This document shows, in pieces, positions 25,460 through 32,240 of a DNA stretch of 48,625 bases. Origin of the DNA: Bacteroidota bacterium. Lineage in GTDB: Bacteria; Bacteroidota; Ignavibacteria; Kryptoniales; JAKASW01. Location: NCBI GenBank assembly GCA_021825585.1, contig JAKAGT010000031.1:1-48625 (forward strand), read 5' to 3'. The translations under genes were made by a program, and so were the position numbers. The notes beneath the pieces were generated by a model. The model was not told the DNA's origin and did not search any database. It saw only the letters and a list, made by a program, of their open reading frames with translations. Position 1 is the first letter of the stretch. The number at the start of each line of letters is the position of its first letter.

Positions 25460-26416
25460 CTAAAACCCTCCTCCCGGTCTCGTTGTGAAGAAAACCAGGG
25501 CGGCCAGGAACGCGAAGACAAATGTGACGGCGACATAGTCAAATATTTTGAACAACCGGTATTTGGAAACCGATTCGTTGAGAAGCGCAAAGACAACCAC
25601 CAGTACCAGAATCTTAACGAAGTTTATAAGGGCATAAACCAGGACCGCCGGGATCGAGAGCGCCATCGGCACCAGGAAAGGAACCGCGAGAACATTCATA
25701 AACACATTCATGAGGAGGAAGTGTTTCATGTAGCTCCCCCATTTGTACAGGGCGAGCTCCCTGCCGGAATATTCCATTTCCATCGACTGGTCGATCATTC
25801 CCAGCTCTCCCATGGAATGAGATTCGATGGGGAGTTTTCCGGTCTCAACGATCAACACCATGAAGAAGGCAATCGTAACGAACCAGTGCACAAGCGAACC
25901 ATACCAGGCACCAGATGTCTGAAGAATATTGTTGATGACGTAGGGATTATTGGTATGTGAGATTACTCCCAGCATGATGAATATAAGAAGCATTATCGGT
26001 TCGGAAAGGGCTCCAATACTCGCAGCCCTGGACGTGCCCAGATGCGAGTAGTTGTTCCTGCTGTCAAGAGCCGCAAGCTTCTTGATTGCCGCGGCGGCGC
26101 CGAACACGAGTCCGCCGCCCATGAAGTCGACAACCGGGCCGAACGTGAGAGGAAAGGCAGTTATTATCGGCAGGACCAGTGTGAGGAGCAGGTAAAATGC
26201 AAACGTCAAATAAGGTGCGATCCGGAAAAATGGTAAAGCAACGCCGGGGACGAGGCTTTCTTTCCGGAAAAGCTTAGCGAGATCGTAGTAAGTTTGGAAG
26301 ATGGAGGGCCCCTTCTTGGACTCAAGGAGTTCTTCAGTCTTCGCGAGTACTCCGGCCGCCAACGGCGCCAGCAGCACAACATACAGGAGCTGAAGTATGC
26401 TGAGGATCAAAAGCAT
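25460..26416 (-). CDS. HyfC/HycD/NuoH-like membrane subunit
   Basis: 318 residues with about eight helices. It resembles the formate hydrogenlyase subunit 4/NuoH family: APLAAGVLAKTEELLESKKG and SIFQTYYDLAKLFRKE near the N-terminus (loop contacting the peripheral arm), VETGKLPIESHSMGELGMID in the middle with conserved acidic residues, and EYSGRELALYKWGSYMKHF. It is the first gene of the operon and anchors the NuoD/NuoB-like subunits in relatives. Upstream lies a 238-base gap with a possible degenerate fluoride aptamer (26526-26587) and an AGTAACCG/CGGTTACT hairpin near the start codon. Confidence 0.9.
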   Translation of the reverse strand: MLLILSILQLLYVVLLAPLAAGVLAKTEELLESKKGPSIFQTYYDLAKLFRKESLVPGVALPFFRIAPYLTFAFYLLLTLVLPIITAFPLTFGPVVDFMGGGLVFGAAAAIKKLAALDSRNNYSHLGTSRAASIGALSEPIMLLIFIMLGVISHTNNPYVINNILQTSGAWYGSLVHWFVTIAFFMVLIVETGKLPIESHSMGELGMIDQSMEMEYSGRELALYKWGSYMKHFLLMNVFMNVLAVPFLVPMALSIPAVLVYALINFVKILVLVVVFALLNESVSKYRLFKIFDYVAVTFVFAFLAALVFFTTRPGGGF

Positions 26417-26525
26417 ATTATCATACTTCCTTTTGATTGAAAGTAACCGTCAACAAACATTCACCGGTAAATCGGTTACTTGATCCCGGCGTATCGCACC
26501 AGGATTGCTTTTTGACTTTCACACG

Positions 26526-26587
26526 GTAGGCGCCATCAGCGATAGCGTATTTCCAAAGAAATCTTCGGAAAGGAGGGCGTCATCTCC
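26526..26587 (-). promoter_or_regulatory. possible degenerate fluoride riboswitch aptamer before the Ehr operon
   Basis: Read on the minus strand: GGAG-ATG-ACGCC-CTCC, a hairpin of TTTCCGAAGA with TCTTTGGAAA, then GCTGATGGCGCC. The 4-3-5-4 spacing, the invariant ATG and the CTGATGG match the crcB motif, and the loop ACGCC can pair with GGCG as the pseudoknot. However, the usual A-rich joint after the first stem and a proper third stem next to TGATGG are missing. Further on, AGTAACCG and CGGTTACT form an 8-bp hairpin with only a TTTC run. Formate-hydrogenlyase-like genes are known companions of this riboswitch. The remaining parts of 26417-26654 show nothing else. Confidence 0.38.
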
Positions 26588-26654
26588 AGAATGACATCAC
26601 AATATAATTGACCACCTGCGACAAATCAAACGCTATCATGGCACCCGTCACGAG

Positions 26655-27008
26655 TTACGGTGTTTTACCATGGGTATAGTGGATCACGGTCGCCTTTTCC
26701 TCAGTTACCATTCCACCGCACCCGGACTTCTCGAAGAGCTCGGTCACTATCGGAAGAAAAGCGTCTATCTTCTCCTCGGTATCGACTATTTCTATCACGA
26801 GAGGAAGATCTTCGCTGAGTTCTAGAAGCTTGGCAGTGTGTATCCTGCTTCCCGCGCCATAACTTTCTACTCCGCGCAAGACTGTTGCGCCGGCCATCCC
26901 GAACTCTTTCGCCCGCTCGACGAATACCTCGTAAAGGGGTCGTCTGTTCAGGTGGTCTTCTTCACCTATGAAGATTCGGAGAAGTTTCCCGGTTCCTTCA
27001 AGTTTCAT
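26655..27008 (-). CDS. DUF190 protein, second copy, crcB partner
   Basis: 117 residues from ATG 27008, which has GGAGG five bases upstream; an ATG at 27020 is in frame but carries that box inside it. Motifs GKLLRIFIGEED, MAGATVLRGVESYG, LSEDLPLVIEIVDTE and GCGGMVTEEKATVI are those of DUF190 and closely parallel the copy at 16.4-16.7 kb. DUF190 genes commonly follow crcB, and here the gene begins right after the crcB stop, so it is under the same fluoride riboswitch. The PII-like fold suggests a regulatory or sensor role for fluoride export; not proven. Confidence 0.92.
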   Translation of the reverse strand: MKLEGTGKLLRIFIGEEDHLNRRPLYEVFVERAKEFGMAGATVLRGVESYGAGSRIHTAKLLELSEDLPLVIEIVDTEEKIDAFLPIVTELFEKSGCGGMVTEEKATVIHYTHGKTP

Positions 27009-27019
27009 TTTATCCTCCA

Positions 27020-27394
27020 TTAGATTACTCTCCCTGCCATGGTTCCGACCCACGTCGCGGTAAGTCCGACGACAATCGAAACGGCAACGTTCAATAACCC
27101 AATCGCAACGGCGCCATCTTTGAGCAATCCCACGGTCTCGAAGCTGAAAGTGGAAAAAGTCGTGAAGCCTCCGAGCACTCCGACCGCGAAGAATATGCGG
27201 AAGGACGGGCTGATCAAGAACCTGTCCTCAGCCATCGTGAGGAACAGGCCGATCACAAAGCAGCCGATGACATTTACCGCAAGCGTGCCGTATGGGAAAT
27301 CGGTACCGAGGACATTGTAAACCCATCCGGACAACAAGTAGCGAAACACGGCACCAATACCGCCGCCGACAAAAACGAGTATATTTCTAACCAT
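27020..27394 (-). CDS. crcB: fluoride channel/exporter CrcB (Fluc)
   Basis: 124 residues from the ATG at 27394; a longer frame would begin inside the riboswitch terminator. Four helices, as expected of the dual-topology Fluc dimer that lets fluoride leave the cell passively. Family motifs: GGGIGAVFRYLLSGW, FPYGTLAVNVIGCFVIGLF with the pore Asn, and GVLGGFTTFSTFSFET with the conserved TTFSTF loop containing the pore Phe. One copy only is seen, so it should form homodimers. A fluoride riboswitch with terminator lies directly upstream (27429-27532), and DUF190 follows without a gap. Confidence 0.97.
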   Translation of the reverse strand: MVRNILVFVGGGIGAVFRYLLSGWVYNVLGTDFPYGTLAVNVIGCFVIGLFLTMAEDRFLISPSFRIFFAVGVLGGFTTFSTFSFETVGLLKDGAVAIGLLNVAVSIVVGLTATWVGTMAGRVI

Positions 27395-27428
27395 TTCATT
27401 TCTTTCATATTTGTAGTTGTGTATATAC

Positions 27429-27483
27429 AAAAAATCCTGTCACGCACATCTGGTCCGAAATGCAAAAGACCGTGCTGACAGGA
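27429..27483 (-). terminator. intrinsic terminator of fluoride riboswitch 1
   Basis: On the minus strand TCCTGTCA-GCAC pairs with GTGC-G-TGACAGGA, followed by six T. Its 5' arm shares TCCT with the aptamer. Confidence 0.92.
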
Positions 27484-27532
27484 GTCATCATTTGCGCAAC
27501 AGCGCAAAGTTTATTCGGCGAACTCCATCGCC
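27429..27532 (-). promoter_or_regulatory. fluoride riboswitch 1 (crcB motif) upstream of crcB
   Basis: Minus strand: GGCGATGGAGTTCGCC, GAATAAAC, a perfect 7-bp third stem TTTGCGC/GCGCAAA, then TGATGACTCCT (aptamer 27480-27532). GAGT of the first loop can pair with ACTC to form the pseudoknot. The ACTCCT end overlaps the 5' side of an intrinsic terminator (27429-27483), so fluoride binding should block termination and switch crcB on. A plausible promoter (TTGCAG, 16 bases, TAAATT) precedes it within 27533-27571. Confidence 0.95.
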
Positions 27533-27571
27533 ATAATTTAATTTAACTAATCACAACGAGTCTGCAAAACC

Positions 27572-27988
27572 TCACCAAGGCTTTTCGTGGTCACCTAGAC
27601 TCTGCAAAATCACCTCCACAATCCTTGAGGCTACCGCAGACCGGAAATTCCCCCTTCTGTTAAGTCCGTCTGCCACATCTGCGTCATCTTCTCCGAGAAT
27701 ATGGGCAATTGCCTTGATAAATGCGCGTGCCATGATTGGATCAAGGTCGACGCGGTTGACAAAAGCGTTTGCTATGGCATCCGCGCCGGGTCTCGACCTT
27801 CGCGTCGCGAGTATCTCAGCGGCCCTCATCGCCGTCTGAGGCTCGAAATGCATGAGCGCCTTCATAAGCTTTTCGTCGTAAGTCAAATTGTTGAAGGCGG
27901 ACAAGCTGCTCCCACAAGAAGGACAGACCGTGTCCTCCTCGCGGACCTCGCGCCAGCATTCGGTGCAGAATATCCTCGTCTCAGACAT
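27572..27988 (-). CDS. zinc-ribbon protein with helical C-terminal part, unknown
   Basis: 138 residues. The N-terminus has FCTECWREVREEDTVCPSCG, a C-x2-C and C-x2-C zinc ribbon (residues 8-25). The rest, with LMKALMHFEPQTAMRAAEIL and repeated A-rich amphipathic helices, looks like a short HEAT/ARM-type array. I do not recognise a named family. It lies between repeat C (upstream) and the crcB riboswitch (40 bases downstream) and reads in the same direction, so it is either the last gene of the riboswitch-2 operon or separately expressed from within the repeat. ATG 27988 has GAAAGG upstream. Confidence 0.6.
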   Translation of the reverse strand: MSETRIFCTECWREVREEDTVCPSCGSSLSAFNNLTYDEKLMKALMHFEPQTAMRAAEILATRRSRPGADAIANAFVNRVDLDPIMARAFIKAIAHILGEDDADVADGLNRRGNFRSAVASRIVEVILQSLGDHEKPW

Positions 27989-28045
27989 CTAGATGCCTTT
28001 CAAGGCGTGTGCCTCAACACGATTCATCGTTTATCGAATGGCGCT

Positions 28046-28192
28046 AAGCTCCAAACACAAAAATCCAAATTCCAAACAACTTCTAAGCTCCAATTCCCAA
28101 ATTCCAACAACGAGTTTGCCGGGGCAGCTTTGTCTTTTGTATTTGGACATTGGAGCTTGTTTGGAGCTTGGTGTTTGGATCTTGGAGTTTCC
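28046..28192. repeat. word-like intergenic repeat C
   Basis: Left arm AGCTCCAAACACAAAAATCC (28047-28066) with several CCAAATTCC words, right arm TTTGGAGCTTGGTGTTTGGA (28160-28179). Same layout and orientation as the elements at 17.5 and 22.0 kb. It separates the 137-residue and the zinc-ribbon protein genes. Confidence 0.72.
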
Positions 28193-28197
28193 ATTAA

Positions 28198-28611
28198 TCA
28201 TCTTCCCAGGTCTTTAAGAGCTTTTATTATGTATTCCCTGGCGACCTCGACATCGTCCAGCATTTTTTCTGCGAGGGCGAGCTGTTCATAGGGATCGTAA
28301 GAGACTTTGTTCCAATCGAAATAACCTTCAAGGAACTCCGCGCCGAACTCATGATTCGCGATCTTTACGTTCTCGAAGGGATACAGGATTTCCATCTTCT
28401 CGCTCTTCAAAACGCGTTCAAATGATTCGGCAAATTCAAGCAGGTTACCTGCCGCCTTCCCAAAATCTTCGAATGCAAGGACGAGAATCGTAATGAGCGC
28501 GTCCAACCGTTTGGTATCGCCGCGTACGAAGCAGAGCTTTCGAAGTGTATCGACGGCAAACCCAAACTCATCACTTATACGATGAACGGGATTCTCAATC
28601 TGCGCGCTCAA
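28198..28611 (-). CDS. helical protein of unknown function in fluoride-responsive operon
   Basis: 137 residues, largely alpha-helical by composition (ALITILVLAFEDFGKAAGNL, LALAEKMLDDVEVAREYIIK), no membrane segment, two cysteine-free halves and a conserved-looking YPFENVKIANHEFGAEFLEG in the middle. I do not recognise a family. The first codon is TTG at 28611, so the start is uncertain. The gene follows the 241-residue Cys/His protein after 53 bases, a purine-rich stretch of AGGTCAAGAGGTAAAGAGG type that could supply ribosome binding sites. By position it is the fourth gene of the operon behind fluoride riboswitch 2. Confidence 0.55.
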   Translation of the reverse strand: MSAQIENPVHRISDEFGFAVDTLRKLCFVRGDTKRLDALITILVLAFEDFGKAAGNLLEFAESFERVLKSEKMEILYPFENVKIANHEFGAEFLEGYFDWNKVSYDPYEQLALAEKMLDDVEVAREYIIKALKDLGR

Positions 28612-28664
28612 TCTCCCTTATTCCCTTTCACCTTTGACCTCTTTACCTCTTGACCTCCTTCTTA

Positions 28665-29390
28665 CTACCATCTCATTTGCCCCGAGAATAAGTTCACAGC
28701 ATCCAGGTAGCTGTCCAGCTCATACCGGGTGTAATCATGAGCGCCCTGGTAATCATGCTTCATTATGAAATTTGACACGTCGTTTTTCATCTTCTTTACC
28801 TTTTCTATGGTGGCATGCAATAAACGCGGGCTCGCTTTCTCCTTTGCCAGCATCTGAACATGCCTGAAGCAGATGAGGGTCTTCGAGTCTTTATATTCCG
28901 CGATCAACTCATCATCGTCTGACAAGTACAAAAGACTATGCAGCGTGATTTCTTCGGCATTCTTCACGAAATCACACACGAAACATTTGCCTGCATCGAC
29001 TGATCGGACAGTTTTCTTTTTCTTCCTCTTGTTAGTTTCGGCGGCGATTTCCTCGATAAGCTTAACCTGCTGTCCAAGAAGAGCTATATTTTCCTCCAGG
29101 ACCGTTTCAAACATAGTCGCAAGATGAAGGCCGTCGCTTCCTAATTTGACCTCCGCCATGAGAGCGAGCTTCGCGTGACGCGTACAGAATCCGTGTTGGC
29201 GATGCAGTTTCTTGCGAACTCCTACGTCGAGGACATATTCGTAAAGCAGCCCCTCAAGGTAATGCTGCTCGGTCCTCTCAATTTGGGAACACACCGGGCA
29301 TCCTGTTCCACGCAATGCCTCTTCCAACCTAACCCAGCTTATGCCCCGCTTCGCACGGGTCATGTCATCTTCAATAAAGGGCTCAGTCAT
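28665..29390 (-). CDS. Cys/His-rich protein with two CxxC/CxxH pairs (DUF6062-like), larger copy
   Basis: 241 residues, soluble. Two similar halves each begin with a C-x-x-C and continue with a C-x-x-H about 40-55 residues later: GTGCPVC (28-34 region) with GFCTRHAKL, and KCFVCDF with LICFRHVQML. Each half could bind one zinc or another metal. A lysine-rich linker (KRKKKK) joins them. This pattern resembles the uncharacterised DUF6062 type. The start codon directly follows the stop of the 201-residue paralog. Expression under fluoride riboswitch 2 is inferred from the unbroken operon. The role is unknown; nothing in the sequence indicates an enzyme. Confidence 0.7.
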   Translation of the reverse strand: MTEPFIEDDMTRAKRGISWVRLEEALRGTGCPVCSQIERTEQHYLEGLLYEYVLDVGVRKKLHRQHGFCTRHAKLALMAEVKLGSDGLHLATMFETVLEENIALLGQQVKLIEEIAAETNKRKKKKTVRSVDAGKCFVCDFVKNAEEITLHSLLYLSDDDELIAEYKDSKTLICFRHVQMLAKEKASPRLLHATIEKVKKMKNDVSNFIMKHDYQGAHDYTRYELDSYLDAVNLFSGQMRW

Positions 29391-29996
29391 TTATTTCCTT
29401 CCACTAAATTTCTCGACGCTTCTCCAAAGCGAGCTTTTGACATCGGCGCTGACCTGGTAGTAATTTCCGGTTTCTAACACCTTGAGCTGGTCGAAAAGTC
29501 TTTGCAGGGAGTCCTTGTAGGCGTTAAGAATCTTCTCCCTGTTTGCGGGATAAGTACTCGCGAGTACCTTCTTCAAGTGATCAAGGCAGACAAAATCTCC
29601 GGTCGATTTCTCAAAAGGAACTTCTGCTATCTTGCGGACCTCTTCCATGTCGGCCAACTCGAGGCATTCGCAGACAGGGCATTCCCGATGATACTCGCGG
29701 AAAATATTCATGGCTCCGTTCGCTCCATCTTCACCTAAACTTTTCCTGATCAAATACCTGAGCAGCTTCGAGGAAATCCCCGAGGAAGTAATCCGGTTGA
29801 ACATCCTCAGGTGTTTCCCACATATGCCATACAATCCACTTGTTTCGAGATAATCCTCGTCTCCCTTCCCGACGTTGTACTGTAGTTGAGCAAGCGCATC
29901 GAACTGTATATTCCAAATACGTTCACAGATCGGGCAGCCTTCAGATGCCTTGACCTCTTCGGCGTCCTTATTTCCAGGGATCGTCGTACTGGTCAT
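29391..29996 (-). CDS. Cys/His-rich protein with two CxxC/CxxH pairs, smaller copy
   Basis: 201 residues with the same layout as its downstream neighbour: EGCPICERI and GICGKHLRMF in the first half, ECPVCECLE and FVCLDHLKKV in the second. The four motifs would make two four-ligand metal sites. No membrane segment. The start lies inside the end of the zinc-finger gene upstream (29-base overlap) and the stop touches the start of the next gene, so the three are tightly coupled. The repeated use of the same architecture in two adjacent genes suggests a hetero-oligomer. Function unknown; placed behind fluoride riboswitch 2. Confidence 0.7.
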   Translation of the reverse strand: MTSTTIPGNKDAEEVKASEGCPICERIWNIQFDALAQLQYNVGKGDEDYLETSGLYGICGKHLRMFNRITSSGISSKLLRYLIRKSLGEDGANGAMNIFREYHRECPVCECLELADMEEVRKIAEVPFEKSTGDFVCLDHLKKVLASTYPANREKILNAYKDSLQRLFDQLKVLETGNYYQVSADVKSSLWRSVEKFSGRK

Positions 29997-30264
29997 GTTT
30001 TATGTAATCTTTTTTGAGGCTGTCGATGATGTCTTGGATGTAAATCACCTTTATCAGCAGGTTCTCGTTGAGTTTCGGGGCTTCGCCGGATATCTTTTGG
30101 AAGCTATGTGCATCTACCCTTGCATCGAGATGTTTGTCAAGTTCATCTTTCTCCAGGAACAGCTTGTTACAGGCTCTGCACCTATACTGGACACCGGAGA
30201 GTCGTTCGACGGCGAACGGCACTCCCCTTCGCTTCCTGAACTTAACCTTCAATGCCGGGGTCAT
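29968..30264 (-). CDS. small C2H2-like zinc-finger protein, first gene behind fluoride riboswitch 2
   Basis: 98 residues. A C2H2-like finger is visible as YRCRACNKLFLEKDELDKHL followed by a further His (DAHSF), giving C-x2-C-x12-H-x-n-H spacing. The N-terminus is basic (KVKFRKRRG), the C-terminus helical and charged. ATG 30264 has GAGGAG eight bases upstream, and the riboswitch terminator ends about 24 bases before it, so fluoride-dependent readthrough would directly control this gene. Bacterial C2H2-like fingers can bind nucleic acid or proteins; neither is shown here. I do not recognise a named family. Confidence 0.68.
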   Translation of the reverse strand: MTPALKVKFRKRRGVPFAVERLSGVQYRCRACNKLFLEKDELDKHLDARVDAHSFQKISGEAPKLNENLLIKVIYIQDIIDSLKKDYIKHDQYDDPWK

Positions 30265-30288
30265 ATACTGAGCTCCTCACATTTATGA

Positions 30289-30328
30289 CAAAAAACTCCT
30301 GCCTCTGATATTGTCAGCAGCAGGAGTC
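30289..30328 (-). terminator. intrinsic terminator of fluoride riboswitch 2
   Basis: Minus strand ACTCCTGC pairs with GCAGGAGT, with an inner CTGA/TCAG stem, followed by TTTTTTG. The 5' arm is shared with the aptamer's ACTCCT, the usual mutually exclusive arrangement of an on-switch. Confidence 0.92.
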
Positions 30329-30367
30329 ATCATCATGATCGCATGATATTTGGCGAACTCCATCGCC
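30289..30367 (-). promoter_or_regulatory. fluoride riboswitch 2, between dynamin gene and Cys/His-protein operon
   Basis: Minus strand: GGCGATGGAGTTCGCC, AAAT, third stem ATCATG/CATGAT, then GATGACTCCT (aptamer about 30321-30367). The loop GAGT can pair with ACTC. It lies only 36 bases after the dynamin stop codon, so it can act within the dynamin transcript or from its own promoter. The start of the zinc-finger gene follows the terminator after about 24 bases. Confidence 0.95.
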
Positions 30368-30403
30368 GGTTTTCCACTCATCTGGGAAACATCGAAGCCG
30401 GGT

Positions 30404-32203
30404 TCATTTTTCCATCTCCGCGAATTGGCTTTCAAGAATTGTCAGCCCGGAAAGAGCCTCTTCATATTCTAATACCTTGCCGGAGGATTCAGCCGAATTT
30501 GCTTCTCTCATTGCCACCGCATCATCGATTATGGCACTGATTCGCGACAGGTGATCAATCACAGAATCGGAGAACATTTTGCCAAGTTTTAGCATGCTCT
30601 TGTCGATCCTTTGAAGTATGTCATATCTGACTCTGCCGCATTGCCTGTCAAATTCGATCCTGAGCGTCTCCTTCTGTTTCCTGAGAATAAGGTGCCTCGC
30701 AATACCTTTTGGCAGCCGCTTGACGAGCGCGTCGGATAGCTCTTCGAGAGAGGGCTTGATATCTTCGAGTATGAAGTAATAGAATTCAGAGTCGTCATTG
30801 AACAGGAGGTAATCCTGCAACCTCTCAAACTGAACATCGAACAGTTCTGCGGCATGTTGGTACACGTCGTCTATCAAGTCGTTCATCCGGCCAAACAGTT
30901 CCGCCACAGCGGCATTGAATTTCGACCTGATTTTCGACTCCTCATCTTCCCGCCACTTATCGATGGCTTGAGTGACAAGGCTGATGATAGTCTCGTCGAG
31001 CTTTGAGATGAGTTGAGAAGCTGTCAGGCTTGAGTAACGCGACGCGATTTCATCGAACTCCTGTTCGATCACGGGAACGGACCTCTCCTCGAACTGCACC
31101 CTGTCCTCTTCAACCATTGTCGTGATATTAGACGCCGTGTAGATAACACGGGAGATCTCTTCCTGCCTCCGCCGGATCTCTGCCCTGAAGTTCCTAAATT
31201 CCTCGACCTTCTTTTGGAGGCTTTCCGCCGACTCCGAATAGGCCTTGAGCCGGAGCTTCGCGAGAGTGGAGGCCTCTGCCGCTATCTTCCTCGCACGGCG
31301 CGCAGCAACGTTAACGAGGACTTTCGATTTTTCGCCGGCCAAAAAATCCCCGAGCGATTTTTCGAGAGTGCGAATACTGCTTTTCTCCTCAAGTTGTTCA
31401 TCTCTTGTTAATCTCGCTTTGAGGGCGGTCTTGGAACTCAGCAGGAAGAGCCTGATGCTTTCCTTGTCGACCGACATTTCCTTAGACAACGAGTCCCGGA
31501 TGAATTCAGCCGCCTCTTGTCCTTCCGCTTCGGTCAGCATGTCCATCTTATTAAGCACGAAGAAGATTTTCGTCACGTGCTCGCGGACATTTCGGAGAAA
31601 CTCAACTTCGCCGATACTGAGGGGCTGGTCAGCTGTCATGAGAAATATTGTAGCGTCGGATTCGGGGAGGAAATGGTTTGCGGCGTCTGTATTGTGCGAG
31701 TAAATCGAGCCCACACCCGGTGTGTCTACCAGCTGGACTCCCCCCTCGAGGAACGCGACCGGCAGCTCTATGTCAACCGACTGAACTTTTCTGACGTTTT
31801 GCGGATTGCGTTTTTCGGTTACATACTCCGGGAGTTCATCGCGCGATATGACCTCCCTGGTTCCGTTCGTGAAGGTGGCTATAATTTCTTCAACGGGGCC
31901 GTAACGCAGTATGGTAACGATTGAGGTCAGAGGGACAACCGCGGTGGGCAGGATAGCCTCCCCAATCAGCGCGTTTACAAGAGTCGATTTACCGCGCTTG
32001 AATTGTCCCACGACGACAAGGTTGAATTTCTCGTCCTGGATCTTCTTCGTGAGGGCTTCGATATGCGGGGCAAGATCCGGAAATTGGGGTGACAGAAGGC
32101 GTGAAAGCTTCCCAAGTTGGCCCAGGAGGCCGGCTTTTTTCGTCATTCCGCCGGAACTTCCGTCATTCAGGGGTTTCTTTCGGACTTCGGGGGCTGTCAT
32201 CAT
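30404..32203 (-). CDS. dynamin-like GTPase under a fluoride riboswitch
   Basis: 599 residues. The GTPase domain shows the G1 loop VVVGQFKRGKSTLVNAL (66-74 core), G2 Thr in PLTSIVT, G3 LVDTPGVGS (160-163) and G4 NKMD (218-221). After about residue 290 it is a long helical stalk with heptad patterns, as in bacterial dynamin-like proteins that bind membranes and drive fusion, fission or repair. A short hydrophobic patch occurs only around GIARHLI, so membrane contact is probably peripheral. Start ATG 32203 (or 32200) follows directly on the terminator of fluoride riboswitch 3, and riboswitch 2 follows the stop. It is the first gene of the island. A fluoride-induced dynamin suggests membrane damage control, an inference. 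Confidence 0.9.
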   Translation of the reverse strand: MMTAPEVRKKPLNDGSSGGMTKKAGLLGQLGKLSRLLSPQFPDLAPHIEALTKKIQDEKFNLVVVGQFKRGKSTLVNALIGEAILPTAVVPLTSIVTILRYGPVEEIIATFTNGTREVISRDELPEYVTEKRNPQNVRKVQSVDIELPVAFLEGGVQLVDTPGVGSIYSHNTDAANHFLPESDATIFLMTADQPLSIGEVEFLRNVREHVTKIFFVLNKMDMLTEAEGQEAAEFIRDSLSKEMSVDKESIRLFLLSSKTALKARLTRDEQLEEKSSIRTLEKSLGDFLAGEKSKVLVNVAARRARKIAAEASTLAKLRLKAYSESAESLQKKVEEFRNFRAEIRRRQEEISRVIYTASNITTMVEEDRVQFEERSVPVIEQEFDEIASRYSSLTASQLISKLDETIISLVTQAIDKWREDEESKIRSKFNAAVAELFGRMNDLIDDVYQHAAELFDVQFERLQDYLLFNDDSEFYYFILEDIKPSLEELSDALVKRLPKGIARHLILRKQKETLRIEFDRQCGRVRYDILQRIDKSMLKLGKMFSDSVIDHLSRISAIIDDAVAMREANSAESSGKVLEYEEALSGLTILESQFAEMEK

Positions 32204-32204
32204 A

Positions 32205-32240
32205 AAACGAAAAACTCCTACTTTTGGTCAAGTAGGAGTT
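32205..32240 (-). terminator. intrinsic terminator of fluoride riboswitch 3
   Basis: Minus strand AACTCCTACTT and AAGTAGGAGTT form an 11-bp stem with a six-base loop, then TTTCGTTTT. The stop point would be within a few bases of the dynamin start codon. Confidence 0.9.

Noticed and set aside
17459-28192. word-like repeats as a CRISPR array
   Set aside because: The short words are irregular, without constant repeat length, spacers or cas genes.
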